This document shows, piece after piece, positions 1-10,000 of a DNA stretch of 48,152 nucleotides. This DNA comes from a virus. The position numbers and the translations under genes are program-made. Under the pieces are notes generated by a model. It was given only the letters and a program-made list of their open reading frames with translations, had not been told where the DNA came from and did no database searches. The stretch's first letter is position 1. Each line of letters opens with the position of its first letter. The stretch covers positions 1-48,152 of IMG/VR virus record IMGVR_UViG_3300017770_000026; one strand, given 5' to 3'.

Positions 1-1
1 A

Positions 2-997
2 AATAAAAATAACCCACGAGCCTACAAAGACAATGGCTTAAAGGTGCATATGACAAACATATGTTCAGAGATTACATTACACACAGACGAGAACCATAGC
101 TTTGTATGTTGCTTGTCGTCATTAAATTTAGCTAAATATGATGAATGGAAAGGAACAAACCTTATATATCACGCTACGTGGTTTCTTGATGGCGTTATGG
201 AGGAATTTATTCAAAGAGCAAAAGGACTTAGAGGTTTTGAAAATGCCATTCGTTCTGCTAGTAAAGGACGAGCGCTTGGATTGGGTGTACTCGGATGGCA
301 CACGTATCTCCAGGAAAAGGCTATACCTTTTGAAGGTCTGCTTGCTCAGTTTGAAACTAGGAAAATATTTTCGCAAATTAAAATCGAAAGCGAGCGGGCT
401 AGTAGAGATCTTGCTGAGGTTTATGGTGAGCCTTTGTGGTGCGTTGGCACTGGCATGCGTAATACTCACTTGCGCGCTATTGCTCCCACTGTTAGTAATT
501 CAAAGCTTAGCGGGAACATTTCGCCGGGAATAGAACCTTGGGCTGCTAATGTATTTACAGAGCAGTCTGCTAAAGGTACGTTTATACGTAAAAATCCTAC
601 ACTTTTAAAATTACTTAGAAAACTTAAAATAAATAACAATGAAACATGGGATAAAATTCTGGCAGATGGTGGTAGTGTTCAAGGTCTATCTGAGCTTGAC
701 GGGGTTGTGGTTGGACCACACGATGTACCGGCTAAGGACGTTTTTAAAACGTTTAAAGAGATCAATCAGCTCGAACTAGTAAATCAAGCTGGTATACGAC
801 AGCAGTATATAGATCAGTCTGTTAGTTTGAACCTAGCGTTTCCTAGTGTAGCAACGCCTAAATGGATTAATCAAGTTCATATGGCTGCTTGGAAAAACGG
901 TATTAAAACTTTGTATTATACTAGAACTGAATCAGTGCTAAGAGGTGACATAGCACAACAAGCAATGAGTGAAGATTGTATTGCTTGTGACGGGTAA
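2..997 (+). CDS. nrdA: Ribonucleoside-diphosphate reductase large subunit, C-terminal part (partial)
   Basis: Class I ribonucleotide reductase alpha subunit, which reduces ribonucleotides to deoxyribonucleotides for phage DNA synthesis. The frame is open from base 2 with no start codon, so the gene continues left of the window and the GTG at 44 is not the true start. Active-site block Asn-Ile-Cys-Ser-Glu-Ile lies at 56-73, matching E. coli N437, C439 and E441. The radical-transfer Tyr-Tyr pair is at 914-919 (E. coli Y730/Y731). The C-terminal redox pair is Cys-x-x-Cys at 977-988, a shorter spacing than the E. coli C-x4-C tail. It is on the + strand, convergent with the late operon. The beta subunit is not in the window. 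Family assignment is firm; the class Ia label is inferred. Confidence 0.95.
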   Translation, partial: NKNNPRAYKDNGLKVHMTNICSEITLHTDENHSFVCCLSSLNLAKYDEWKGTNLIYHATWFLDGVMEEFIQRAKGLRGFENAIRSASKGRALGLGVLGWHTYLQEKAIPFEGLLAQFETRKIFSQIKIESERASRDLAEVYGEPLWCVGTGMRNTHLRAIAPTVSNSKLSGNISPGIEPWAANVFTEQSAKGTFIRKNPTLLKLLRKLKINNNETWDKILADGGSVQGLSELDGVVVGPHDVPAKDVFKTFKEINQLELVNQAGIRQQYIDQSVSLNLAFPSVATPKWINQVHMAAWKNGIKTLYYTRTESVLRGDIAQQAMSEDCIACDG

Positions 998-1001
998 CAA
1001 T

Positions 1002-1021
1002 AAAGGGGCTAGCGCCCCTTT
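1002..1021 (+). terminator. Intrinsic terminator between convergent units
   Basis: A perfect 8 bp stem (AAAGGGGC with GCCCCTTT) closes a TAGC loop five bases after the reductase stop codon, and the T-run continues to 1025. It lies between the + strand reductase and the end of the minus-strand late operon at 1024. Because the stem is A-rich on one side and T-rich on the other, it could also stop transcription arriving on the minus strand. Confidence 0.85.
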
Positions 1022-1023
1022 TT

Positions 1024-1485
1024 TTATATTACTTTGTATTTTGTTTTACCGTTTTCTTTATAAGCTTTTAAACATCTGTTCCTATTGTCTTCGTCGTTAA
1101 CATAAGACACATGGATCCAGTTAGGGTTAGTATCTGTACCAAATTCCCATATAAGCTGGTCAAAGTTTAGGTTTTCTTTTATCCATTGATACATCTCTGC
1201 ATTGCTCTTATGTCCATAGACATCATCTAAGTCCATTGCTTGACCTTTACAATGCTGAGAAGTTTTCGATCCTCCTATAGCTTCATTTAAAGCTGCTGAT
1301 CTGAAAAACGACGTAACCTTAATCGCACCACCAGCCCATTTACGTAGTGGCTCAAATATTTTTCTAGCCGTTAAACCCATTGTTTCTACTTGAACAGGAT
1401 TAGGCGTGTTATCTATATTTCTACGTTTAGCTGTACTAGAGTGTATAGCCTCTGCATATGTTATATGATCACTTATTTTTTCCAT
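1024..1485 (-). CDS. M15-family peptidase (probable endolysin)
   Basis: 153-residue peptidase of the M15A / VanY-like type, expected to cleave peptide bonds in peptidoglycan and act as the lysis enzyme. The zinc-site signature S-x-H-x-x-G-x-A-x-D is at residues 76-85 (His78 and Asp85 as ligands), and the third ligand is His125 in a Trp-Ile-His-Val motif. There is no signal peptide, so it would need the holin or another export route. It is the last gene of the minus-strand operon and starts in a TAATG overlap with the gene before it. A role in virion-associated wall degradation cannot be excluded, but its position beside small membrane proteins favours lysis. Confidence 0.9.
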   Translation of the reverse strand: MEKISDHITYAEAIHSSTAKRRNIDNTPNPVQVETMGLTARKIFEPLRKWAGGAIKVTSFFRSAALNEAIGGSKTSQHCKGQAMDLDDVYGHKSNAEMYQWIKENLNFDQLIWEFGTDTNPNWIHVSYVNDEDNRNRCLKAYKENGKTKYKVI

Positions 1486-1715
1486 TACTTTTTCTTTCTA
1501 CCTTTTCTAGCTTCACCTTTCACAGCATCATCTATATCTCCTAGCTGATTACCAACTTCTTTAATAGCACTAGCTACATCTGCTAGCTCTTGAGCTGTAA
1601 GCTTGTATCTTTTTTTAATTTCTTGTACTGTAACTATTGCTTTTTCGTCTATAGTGGTTTTGCTCCATAAAGCGTTCCACATATCTTTCCAATATTGTTT
1701 AGTTAATTTCCACAT
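1485..1715 (-). CDS. Hypothetical small protein
   Basis: 76 residues, not recognised. The N-terminus is rich in Trp and Tyr (about residues 2-18), the middle is helical with an Ala/Glu/Leu pattern, and the C-terminus ends in a basic Arg/Lys tail. No convincing membrane segment is visible. It overlaps the start of the M15 peptidase gene by one base (TAATG) and follows the thioredoxin-like gene by three bases, so it is co-translated with the lysis/envelope group. An accessory role in lysis is possible from position only. Confidence 0.75.
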   Translation of the reverse strand: MWKLTKQYWKDMWNALWSKTTIDEKAIVTVQEIKKRYKLTAQELADVASAIKEVGNQLGDIDDAVKGEARKGRKKK

Positions 1716-1718
1716 AAT

Positions 1719-2141
1719 TTAAAATTTATCTGCCGTGTTTATTTCATTTATAGTCTCTTGTATTTCTGGTAGATCTGTTGGCAGCATTAAATCTAAACCA
1801 GCTTTAAAAACTTTTTCTTTAACACCGTTTTTAAATATTAACAGCGTAGGTGCCATACGTATTCTGTATTTCTTTTTTGCTATAGGTGCTTTAGCTATAT
1901 CTACTCTATAGTATGTGGCGTTTTTAATCTTGTTCCACTCTGCAAAACAGTTTTCTTTATTAAAATCAGCCCAAAACTCTACAACTATTGTTTCAAAGTT
2001 GTTTTCACCAAATGAAGATACTTGTGCTATTTTAGCTTCAAAGTCTTTGTCGTCGATCCAATATTTTTCAGGGACGCTAACTTGCGCTTGTAGATTAAAT
2101 GTTAATGCTATTAGAATTAATTTAATTGTTTTCATAATCAA
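1719..2141 (-). CDS. Secreted thioredoxin-fold protein lacking the CxxC motif
   Basis: 140 residues with an N-terminal hydrophobic signal peptide (about residues 4-20, ending in an Ala-Gln step). The rest follows a thioredoxin pattern: a beta strand leading into Trp-Ala-Asp (57-59), then a helix, and a Met-Ala-Pro-Thr stretch where Pro98 is the expected cis-proline, followed by a Leu-Leu-Ile-Phe strand and Asn-Gly. Where thioredoxins have Cys-x-x-Cys there is only one cysteine, Cys65. It is therefore unlikely to be a dithiol oxidoreductase and more likely a binding or single-cysteine protein in the periplasm. The start overlaps the stop of the upstream gene (ATGA); a second Met at residue 3 could also serve. 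Confidence 0.75.
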   Translation of the reverse strand: MIMKTIKLILIALTFNLQAQVSVPEKYWIDDKDFEAKIAQVSSFGENNFETIVVEFWADFNKENCFAEWNKIKNATYYRVDIAKAPIAKKKYRIRMAPTLLIFKNGVKEKVFKAGLDLMLPTDLPEIQETINEINTADKF

Positions 2142-2431
2142 TTGTCTTTTTGAATCTCGTAGATTCTTTCGTCTAATTTATCTAATTTTTCTAGTATCAT
2201 TTCAACATCATCTTGAGTGTCCATTATTGTTTGACGTATAAGCTCATCTTTCAAGTCATACTCTACTCTATCAATAACAGGCTCAGGCATTTCCATAGCT
2301 AAAGCTATATCTGCTTTTAGTGTAAAATAAGTCGTGGCCAAACCAATAACAAAACTTATTATTAATCCTATTGTTTTTAAGTCTAAAACTACTTTTGTGT
2401 CTTCTCCTATTTGTGGTGGTGTTTTAGCCAT
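2138..2431 (-). CDS. Small single-pass membrane protein
   Basis: 97 residues, unrecognised family. One strong transmembrane segment lies at about residues 17-38 (Lys-Thr-Ile-Gly-Leu through Tyr-Phe-Thr). It is followed by an acidic, heptad-like helical region rich in Glu, Asp and Leu to the C-terminus. This resembles small phage inner-membrane proteins of lysis cassettes (spanin- or antiholin-like), but no defining motif is present. It is joined to its neighbours on both sides by overlapping stop and start codons, between an outer-membrane-like protein and the secreted thioredoxin-like protein, which supports an envelope role. Confidence 0.75.
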   Translation of the reverse strand: MAKTPPQIGEDTKVVLDLKTIGLIISFVIGLATTYFTLKADIALAMEMPEPVIDRVEYDLKDELIRQTIMDTQDDVEMILEKLDKLDERIYEIQKDN

Positions 2432-3615
2432 TATTTCAGTGTTATGTTTATTCCAAAGTTAATGTTAAATATTTCACGATCCCAAAACTTTACGTATTCG
2501 GCTTCAGCAAACAAACCTATTGTTTTCCATATTTTCCAGCCAAACATAATACCGCCTTGCATATCTTGCCACTGTTGGTGCTTTGAGTCTTCTATAAGAC
2601 CGCCTTTGCCCCAGTTGTTTCTATTTAAGTAGCTAAAGTCAACATCGCCTTTCAAGTACTTATGATAACCTAATATTAAATTACCATACATATGCATCCA
2701 AAAGTTATTTTGATAGTGGTAAAAGTCAAAACCTATGATAGGTGCTATTTCACCAAAAGCATCTAATAAATCCCACTGCTCATTGTTATAACGTAGCATT
2801 AAATCACCAAAGACTGTATTTCTAAACTCAAGATCACTGTCTGCAACTCTGTTACCATCTGGATCAATCCAATACCAGTCATATCTTTCATTACCAAACT
2901 CATCTTCTTCAGTGAAATATATATCATCATATCCATATAAAAACCCTAGCTCATACCAGTAGTTTGCAGGAAATTCTTCACCGTTTATTACTTCAGTTTC
3001 ATTAAGCCATATTTCTATAGGGTTATAACCAAAAGCTTGCTCATGTGTTCTATATATTGCACCGGCAGATATACTAAACTTATCACCTATCGGCGCTCTA
3101 AGCCTTACTTCAGCTGACTGGTATTTAAAACCTACGTTTCCAGCCTGTCTTTGCTCAGCTTTTATAATATGATATGTACCTGTATGACGTATAAAATATC
3201 TTGAGTTTTCAAACTCATCACCACGCTGGCGTTCTTTTTCATAGTGAAATAAATACTCTAAACCTTGTACAGCCGCAGTAGGTGCAGATAAAGCTATATT
3301 GTTTTCTGTGCCGTTGTAAAAGTTTGGTTTGTTTTCATAGCCAAATCTAGCAAGTTTACGCACGCCAAAACCTATTCTATAATCATTTGGAAAATAATCA
3401 GTAGCATCTACGACCTGTGGCACATCATATAAATTACCATCTTCGGGTGGCCTTACAAAATAATCTTTGCGAGGTGTTTCAAATGAGTTTGAAGTATTAC
3501 CAGCAGCATACACACTAGAATACTTAAATACATTGTCATATATTTTTTTAAAAAGCTGCGCGTCTGCATTTATGCTATACACACAAGCTAGCAATACTAG
3601 CAATAGTTTTCTCAT
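2431..3615 (-). CDS. Secreted, outer-membrane beta-barrel-like protein
   Basis: 394 residues with a clear signal peptide (hydrophobic residues 4-19, probable cleavage after Ala-Asp-Ala). The mature part alternates aromatic and polar residues and is rich in Tyr, Trp, Phe and Gly, as in outer-membrane beta barrels. The last stretch, from about residue 370 to the end, is a typical amphipathic closing strand. It sits at the end of the structural operon among envelope and lysis genes. Possible roles are altering the host surface (superinfection exclusion) or helping outer-membrane disruption; both are inference. I do not recognise the family by name. Confidence 0.7.
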   Translation of the reverse strand: MRKLLLVLLACVYSINADAQLFKKIYDNVFKYSSVYAAGNTSNSFETPRKDYFVRPPEDGNLYDVPQVVDATDYFPNDYRIGFGVRKLARFGYENKPNFYNGTENNIALSAPTAAVQGLEYLFHYEKERQRGDEFENSRYFIRHTGTYHIIKAEQRQAGNVGFKYQSAEVRLRAPIGDKFSISAGAIYRTHEQAFGYNPIEIWLNETEVINGEEFPANYWYELGFLYGYDDIYFTEEDEFGNERYDWYWIDPDGNRVADSDLEFRNTVFGDLMLRYNNEQWDLLDAFGEIAPIIGFDFYHYQNNFWMHMYGNLILGYHKYLKGDVDFSYLNRNNWGKGGLIEDSKHQQWQDMQGGIMFGWKIWKTIGLFAEAEYVKFWDREIFNINFGINITLK

Positions 3616-3625
3616 GTTTATTGTT

Positions 3626-3880
3626 TTATGATACGTTACTACTTGAACTTCTACGTCTGCCCATGCCTACTTTTCTTTTAGCTCGCACAACTTTAGCTTT
3701 TTCAGCCTTAGTCATTTGACTCCAGGTTTTAGGCGACTTGCTACTCACCTTACGAGAAGGTCTACAAACTTTTGTACGTTTGTTTTTAGCAGATCCGCAA
3801 ACATTGCCTTTTTCATCTGTCCACTTTTCTTTAAACCAACGTTTAAGTGATAAACCTGCTTTTGTTTTACGAACAGCCAT
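3626..3880 (-). CDS. Small basic protein, DUF5872-like
   Basis: 84 residues, strongly basic. An N-terminal Leu-Lys-Arg-Trp-Phe-Lys-Glu-Lys-Trp block, a Cys-Gly / Cys-Arg-Pro-Ser pair in the middle, and a Pro-Lys-Thr-Trp-Ser motif are the pattern I recall for DUF5872, a family seen in marine phages and algal giant viruses. The C-terminus is an Arg/Ser tail. The function is unknown; charge and context suggest a nucleic-acid-binding or virion protein. It follows another basic small gene in a TAATG overlap, directly downstream of the 2587-residue virion protein gene. Confidence 0.7.
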   Translation of the reverse strand: MAVRKTKAGLSLKRWFKEKWTDEKGNVCGSAKNKRTKVCRPSRKVSSKSPKTWSQMTKAEKAKVVRAKRKVGMGRRRSSSSNVS

Positions 3881-4014
3881 TATTTCTTTTTACTTTTATT
3901 GCCCCAGTTTTTAGCACCAACCTTACGGCATTTAGCTATAGCACCACTAGCGTAAGCTGATGGAAACACTTTATATCTTTTTTTAACTTTGTGGTAACAT
4001 GCATCTTTTGGCAT
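3880..4014 (-). CDS. 44-residue basic protein
   Basis: Short gene: ATG at 4014, stop at 3880-3882. The product begins Met-Pro-Lys-Asp-Ala-Cys-Tyr-His-Lys-Val, continues with a Tyr-Lys-Val-Phe-Pro-Ser-Ala-Tyr-Ala-Ser-Gly-Ala block, a Lys-Cys-Arg motif and ends in Lys-rich sequence. This is a pattern I recall from small proteins of cyanophages and other marine phages. It has two cysteines. Its stop overlaps the next start (TAATG) and its start is six bases after the giant virion gene, so it belongs to the same operon. Coding status is supported by the tight packing and the familiar sequence; function unknown. Confidence 0.7.
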   Translation of the reverse strand: MPKDACYHKVKKRYKVFPSAYASGAIAKCRKVGAKNWGNKSKKK

Positions 4015-4020
4015 AATATT

Positions 4021-7000
4021 TTATTTTAAAGGTTGTGTTTTAAATTTTCTTGTTCTAAATCCACCAGTAGCTTTTTTCTTTTGTTTTTCATCTTTAATAC
4101 CAAGCTGCCAGTCTTGCCAACCAAGCCCCATGCCTATTCGCTGCCAGTACTCATTGTCTTGATCTAAGGCGCCTTGCATATTGTCTAGCTTAATTAAAAG
4201 TCTGTCTAACGGTAAGTTTGTAAGTCCTTCTGTAACTCTAGCAGCACCTCTAATAGCTGGGTTATCTAAACTAACACCTTTTTCTAACGCAGCATCAGTA
4301 GTTGTAAAGCTAAATGATTTTAACCCACCAGCAACTTTTCTATATTTAGACCCAAGCGGTGGAGCTATATTTAATAACTGTATTGCAGCTTTTTCAAACT
4401 CTGGTTTTTTCTTTTGCTTTTCAGTATATATCTTAATAGCAGCGTCTTTGACAGCAGCAAAAACAGCAGGTCCAACGCCCATACCTCTAAGAACTGAATT
4501 AGCCATACCATTGGCTAAGTTTATAGATTTTTCTTCTGTAACTTCAAGATCATCGTCAAAAGCAGTAGCAAAAACCGCTTGCTGTAAAGTGTTAAACATT
4601 ACGTTTTGTGCAAAAGTATAGTAAACTATCTTAGATATATTAGTCTTTGCATCTCCTCGGCCATTTTTAAGGTCTAGAGCAGCTTTTTTTATTATTCTAG
4701 CATACTGAGCAGGTGTATTGGCAAAAGCGAGCACGTGTCTACCTAAACCACTAGCTTGTTCTTGGCTAATTTTATCTGGTCTACTAGACTGCTGAGACTC
4801 TTCTGATATTTCTCTAAAGTCTTGAAAAGCTTTTCTTTCAGCTTGTTCTTTTGTATAAATTTTATTACCATCAACATCAGTTTCTTTTTCGTATGTTTTT
4901 ATTCTATTACGATAAAATGTAGATCCACCAGCTGATATAGCAAAACTATCAGCTATTTGCGTAGGAGTAAAACCAAGCTCTAAAAGTCTGGCTGTAACAC
5001 CTGATATGCCACCTTTTCTAGCAGCAGCAGAAATATCAGCTTCAACAACGTTTATTCTAAGCCCAGATCTTCTATCTTTTAAAAAGTCTGAGTTATATAG
5101 TTTTGAAAAATCTTTCCAGTATTGTTTTTGATTAGCAAAAGCTTTACCCGCTGCAAAAATATTATTATCACCAAAATTTACAAAGTTAAGTGATGATATT
5201 GTTTGTAGCACAGCAGATCTACTATTTAAAAACATTATAGAACCAGTAGCTTGAGCAATAAAGTCTGTAAATTTACTTGTTATTGTATCACCTGAAAAAA
5301 CTCTGTTTCTACCGGTTTTCATACGTGTAAGCATATTTTTCATTGCATCAACATATGGTTTACCGTAAGCAGCTTGAAGCTTGTTTAAGTTTTCTGCAGA
5401 AAATATAACGTCTACATTGTTTTGCCAGGCTTCTAAGTACTTAGATCTTTTAGTAGTATTAAGCCCTTGCAATATATCAGTTCCTATACTACCGCTTAGC
5501 CAATTATTGCTAGGTTTAATATAACCATCTCCTTTATTTATATTTATAAGTTGATTACCAAAAGTTATAAGCTCTTTATTTTCTTTAACATGCAATAATA
5601 ACTTTTTAAGTTGACTTTCAGATAAACCTGGTATTTCCATACCTTGCTTGGTCCACACGTAAGCTCTAACAGCTTGCTCTGTAGTAAAGCCAGTTTCACC
5701 AACTTTTCTTTTTAGTGGCGGAGTTTTTAATAAACCTTTAACACCTCTTTCACCTGGAACTCTTAAATTACGAACTAAAAACTTATAATCATTTAATAAA
5801 GATATTCTATCAGCACTTATATTAGCCATAGCTTTAGCAAAAGGATCTAATAAGTTTCTTTTGTAAAACGCCATATCAGCGTCACCTTGTCTACCTTTGC
5901 CTAGTGTTTTGTAAAGTAAACCTACAAAATCTTCTGCTTTTGGTCTTATAAATATGTCAAAACGACCTTTACCAGCACCTTCCATTATAGCTTCAGTTTC
6001 TGAAACTACACGTTCAGCTGATATTTTACTTTTAGTAGATCTTTCAATTATTTTATTAAAGTTTTTATTGATATCGTTTAATACTTCAACTGTATTTGTT
6101 TTTTTAGCTTCTTGTATTTGTTTAGACGCTAGTGTTTGAGATTTAATAGACTCTAGAGTTGTTTTAATTGTTTTAGGATTACTAAGATTTACTCCAGAGT
6201 TTAAGTCAGATTTAATAAGTCTAGGAAAAGCTCTAGTAGAAAGTTTATAAATACCCGTGCCTGTACCTTTCTTTTTTATTTGCTGCCTGTCAAATCTAAT
6301 CTCAAGCATAGCCTCACCTTGAAGCTCAGGCATGTTAGGAACATTTAATGGATTTTTACCCATGTAAAAAACACCTTTTTTATTTAAATCAATATAAAAA
6401 ACACCTTTTTTATTATAAAGAGAACTTATTATATCAGCAGTAGTGCTTATGTTTATATTAGTAGCAGCCTGTAAGCCTTTGTCTTTAAGATGTGTAAAAA
6501 CTTGTTCGTTAGCTTGCAAAAATCCGTCAACTATTTCTGCTTTAAAACCATTTTCTTTAGCAAATTTTAAACCTTCTTTGTTAAAATCTTCTATAGCTTT
6601 TTTATATTCCGGAGAACTTAATTGTTTTTTAACCTCAGATTTAAGCTCGCTTTCAACTAAGTTGTTTTTAATCATTTCTTGCTGAACAACAAGTTTTTGT
6701 TTTTCGTTAAGATTTCTATAGTCTTGTAAATAACTAGGCTTATTTGCCATTTCATTTTTAAATAATCTTCTAGCAATTACATCTGCCATGCCGGTATTTT
6801 CAAAAGCTTTAGTATTAAACATACTAACAGCTTCTAAGGCATCTGTAGTAAACTGTATATCTCCTTCTATATTTTTTATGGTAAAGCTGCTCATTTGGGC
6901 GCTATCGTTAAGCTTAAGCTCTATGTTCATTTCTACAGCTTCTTTTCCTTCACCAAATTTTATAGTTAAATCACCAGCGCCCTTATTACTGTAACCACCT

Positions 7001-10000
7001 CTAGCTTCAACAGTAACGCCTTTTATACCTGCTGCTTTTATAACTTTTTGAGTAAACTTTTCATATTTTATACCACCATCAGATTTAACTGCTAAATCTT
7101 GAAGCACTCCTACTTGCCATAAGTTTGAGTCAAAATACCTTTGCAAGGCACTTCTTACTTCAGCGTTTTTAACTTTATTTAAAGCAGTACTAGAATCACC
7201 TTTTATATAACCCTGTAAAACGTTATTAAAATCTTTGTCAACTCTTTTACCGCCAACAACAGCTTGAATTCTTTTTACTTCAGCGGTTCCAAGCCTGTCT
7301 ATTGCTGTTTTTACATTTTCAGATATTTTAGGGGAAGCCATGGTAACAGGTTTACCGGCTGCTAAATCAGCTAATAGTTGCTCGTTTTTATCAAAACCAC
7401 CTTGCTCTTTAACAACTTTATCTCTGTAGTATTTATTAGATATAGATCCGCTGATCATATCTATAAAACCTTTTAAATTTTGACCAATAGGTTTGTTGTA
7501 TATGTTGGCTTCTCCTTTTTTAGTAACTCCAAAGTTTTCTCTTATAAAAGACTTGTGAAGCTCCGGCGTAATATTTAAAAGCTCTGGTTTTAATTCTCTA
7601 ACTTCAACTTGAGAAGTTTGACCTTTAGACCTAACGCCTGTTTTATTCATAAATAAATTCAGCATGTTGTTTTTAATACCAGTAGCAATACCGTAAGTAT
7701 CTCTAGAAACATCTATTTTTTTAGCTACAGTTTCTCCAGGAGGTACAAGCTCTGCAACTTCACTAGAAACATTTTTAGGATTAATTATTTTCATTAACCT
7801 TTTAAACTTAGAGTAATCTTGTATTACATCTTGTATTTTTCTAGCCTCAGATCCAAAACCTTCAGAAGTTAAATTAGCAGAAACCCTTACTAGTTTACCT
7901 TTACTGTCTCTAACAGGCCTACCGTCTTTGTCGTGTTTTATATCAGTTGCTTTCTGTGGATCAATACCAAAAAACTCTTTAGCCACTCTACCACCTATTT
8001 GCTCTTTAATACCTCTGTAAGTTTTAGTAGTAACTTCTTCTAAAGTTGTTACTTTATCTAAATTTAACACTTCTGTTTGTACTCTTTCTTGCTTAACAGT
8101 ACCATCTGGATTTTTAGTTTCTACAACTTCAAATCCTTTAGTGCCTAGCTCTTTTACAGGATCAATTACTTTTTTTACAGCCTCTTCTTGTATTTTATTA
8201 TTAGCATCTATGCTTTCTGTAATTTCAGCATCAACAGTTTTACCCGCGGCGTCAGATAGTTCTTTAGTAAACTCTTTAGCTACTTTTCCTTCTAATATAC
8301 CTGGTATTCTTTTAGGTAAATTGTCATATAAATATTTATTAAACTGAACGCCTGAGCTTAGTTGATACGTGTTCATTAAGTTACTTAATTCAATATTTAA
8401 ATCAGCTTTAAAATCTTCTCTAGTGTAAGCTTGTTCTTCCACTGATTTATAGTATCTATTAGCTAAAACATCTATATACTTTTCATAGTAAGGTGCTACT
8501 TTTCTGTAATCTTCTGTTTTTAAAGATCTTCTTTGTGCAAGTTCTGCAGGAGTTATATTTCCTTCATTTTTTTTAAAATCTAACTCTTCTATTTTAATTA
8601 AATTTTCAGGCTTTCTACTTGTAAATATTTTTTGTATTTCGTTAGAGTTTTTCTTTAAAGCTTCTAGCTGCGTACTAGCTTTTACAGTAGCTTCTTCGCT
8701 ACTTATCTCTTTTGCAGAATTAGCAAGATCTTTTAGTTTTATACCATCTATAATTATTTCTTCAAAAGCTTTAAATTTATTTTTAATAGCGGCACTTGAT
8801 CCACCTTCAGCAACTTTATTTACACTATATAAAAATTCTAAAAGCTCTGCTCCAGTTTTAAAATTCTTTTTATTAGTATAATCTAATCCTACTCTATTAG
8901 CTATATTCAAAGTAGATCTTTTTAAGTTATTAATAAGACCTTTTTCTAGTAATAATTCTCTATATTTAGGTTGAGATAAAAACTCAACAACGTTCATAAC
9001 GTATTCCTCAGGTGTTGTAGCAGGTTTTTCTTTATAAGCTTCTTTTATAGCTTGCTCAAAACTTAAACCTGTTTTTTCACCTATATTAAAAGTTCTATCT
9101 TTTAAAGCGTTATTAACATCTTCTTGTATTCTTTCTTTAAAAATACTAGCAGCTTTTGTGTTACTATTAAAAGCAGCTTTCATAAACACATGACCAACCT
9201 CTTGAGCTAAAACACCTGGCTTATATTGATTTATATCTACTCTAATAGTTCTATTTACAGGATCGAACTCAGCTTTATTGCCTTCAGATAAACCGCCTTG
9301 TTGTATATTTAGCTTTAAGTTTTTCATAACTCCGGCTTCCATCAAATTGTCAAAAGACTTGCTTATTCTTCGCTCTGCCGCTGCTACATTTGCTTCGTAC
9401 TTGTTTATAAATCTTTGAGCTTCCTTTATATCACCACGCGTTGATTCTGGATTTTGTATTATTTTTCTCAAAGCATTAACTTGCTGTTGTTGCTCTCCAA
9501 TATTTAAATCATTAAAAGGTTTATCGGCGTAAGATAAATCTCTTTGTAAATCCTGTGCTAAAGCCATTTTTTTATTAAGCTCAGCGCCTTTATACTCTCC
9601 AGCTATAATATTAGACTCAATTTTTTCAAGAAGTTGTCTTCTTCTTCTTATGCTATAAAAGTCTTTTGCTTTAGCTCTTTGCGCTCCTAGCAAACCAAAA
9701 ACAACACCATCAACTAACATTTGTTCTGTAGCTTCGTCCATGTCGCCATAGAGCTCATGCATTGACTTTTTAAAGTCTTTGCTACCTATTAAATCTTCAA
9801 ATAGAGCTTCTGTTATTTTAGCAGTCTCAGCACCACCTACACCACCTATAGCACCACCAGCATATTTTTCTAAAACATTGTTAACAACAGCGGCTTTGCC
9901 TGTAAATTTAGGTATGAACTTACCAGCTAATTTACCACCTAAGAAAAATCCAGCACCACCTAAAGTTTTAGCTTCACCTGCTGTTACGGCTTCAAATTTA

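Noticed and set aside
128-533. Open frames of 113 and 131 codons overlapping the ribonucleotide reductase gene
   Set aside because: They lie in other frames of a clearly identified enzyme gene with conserved active-site residues.
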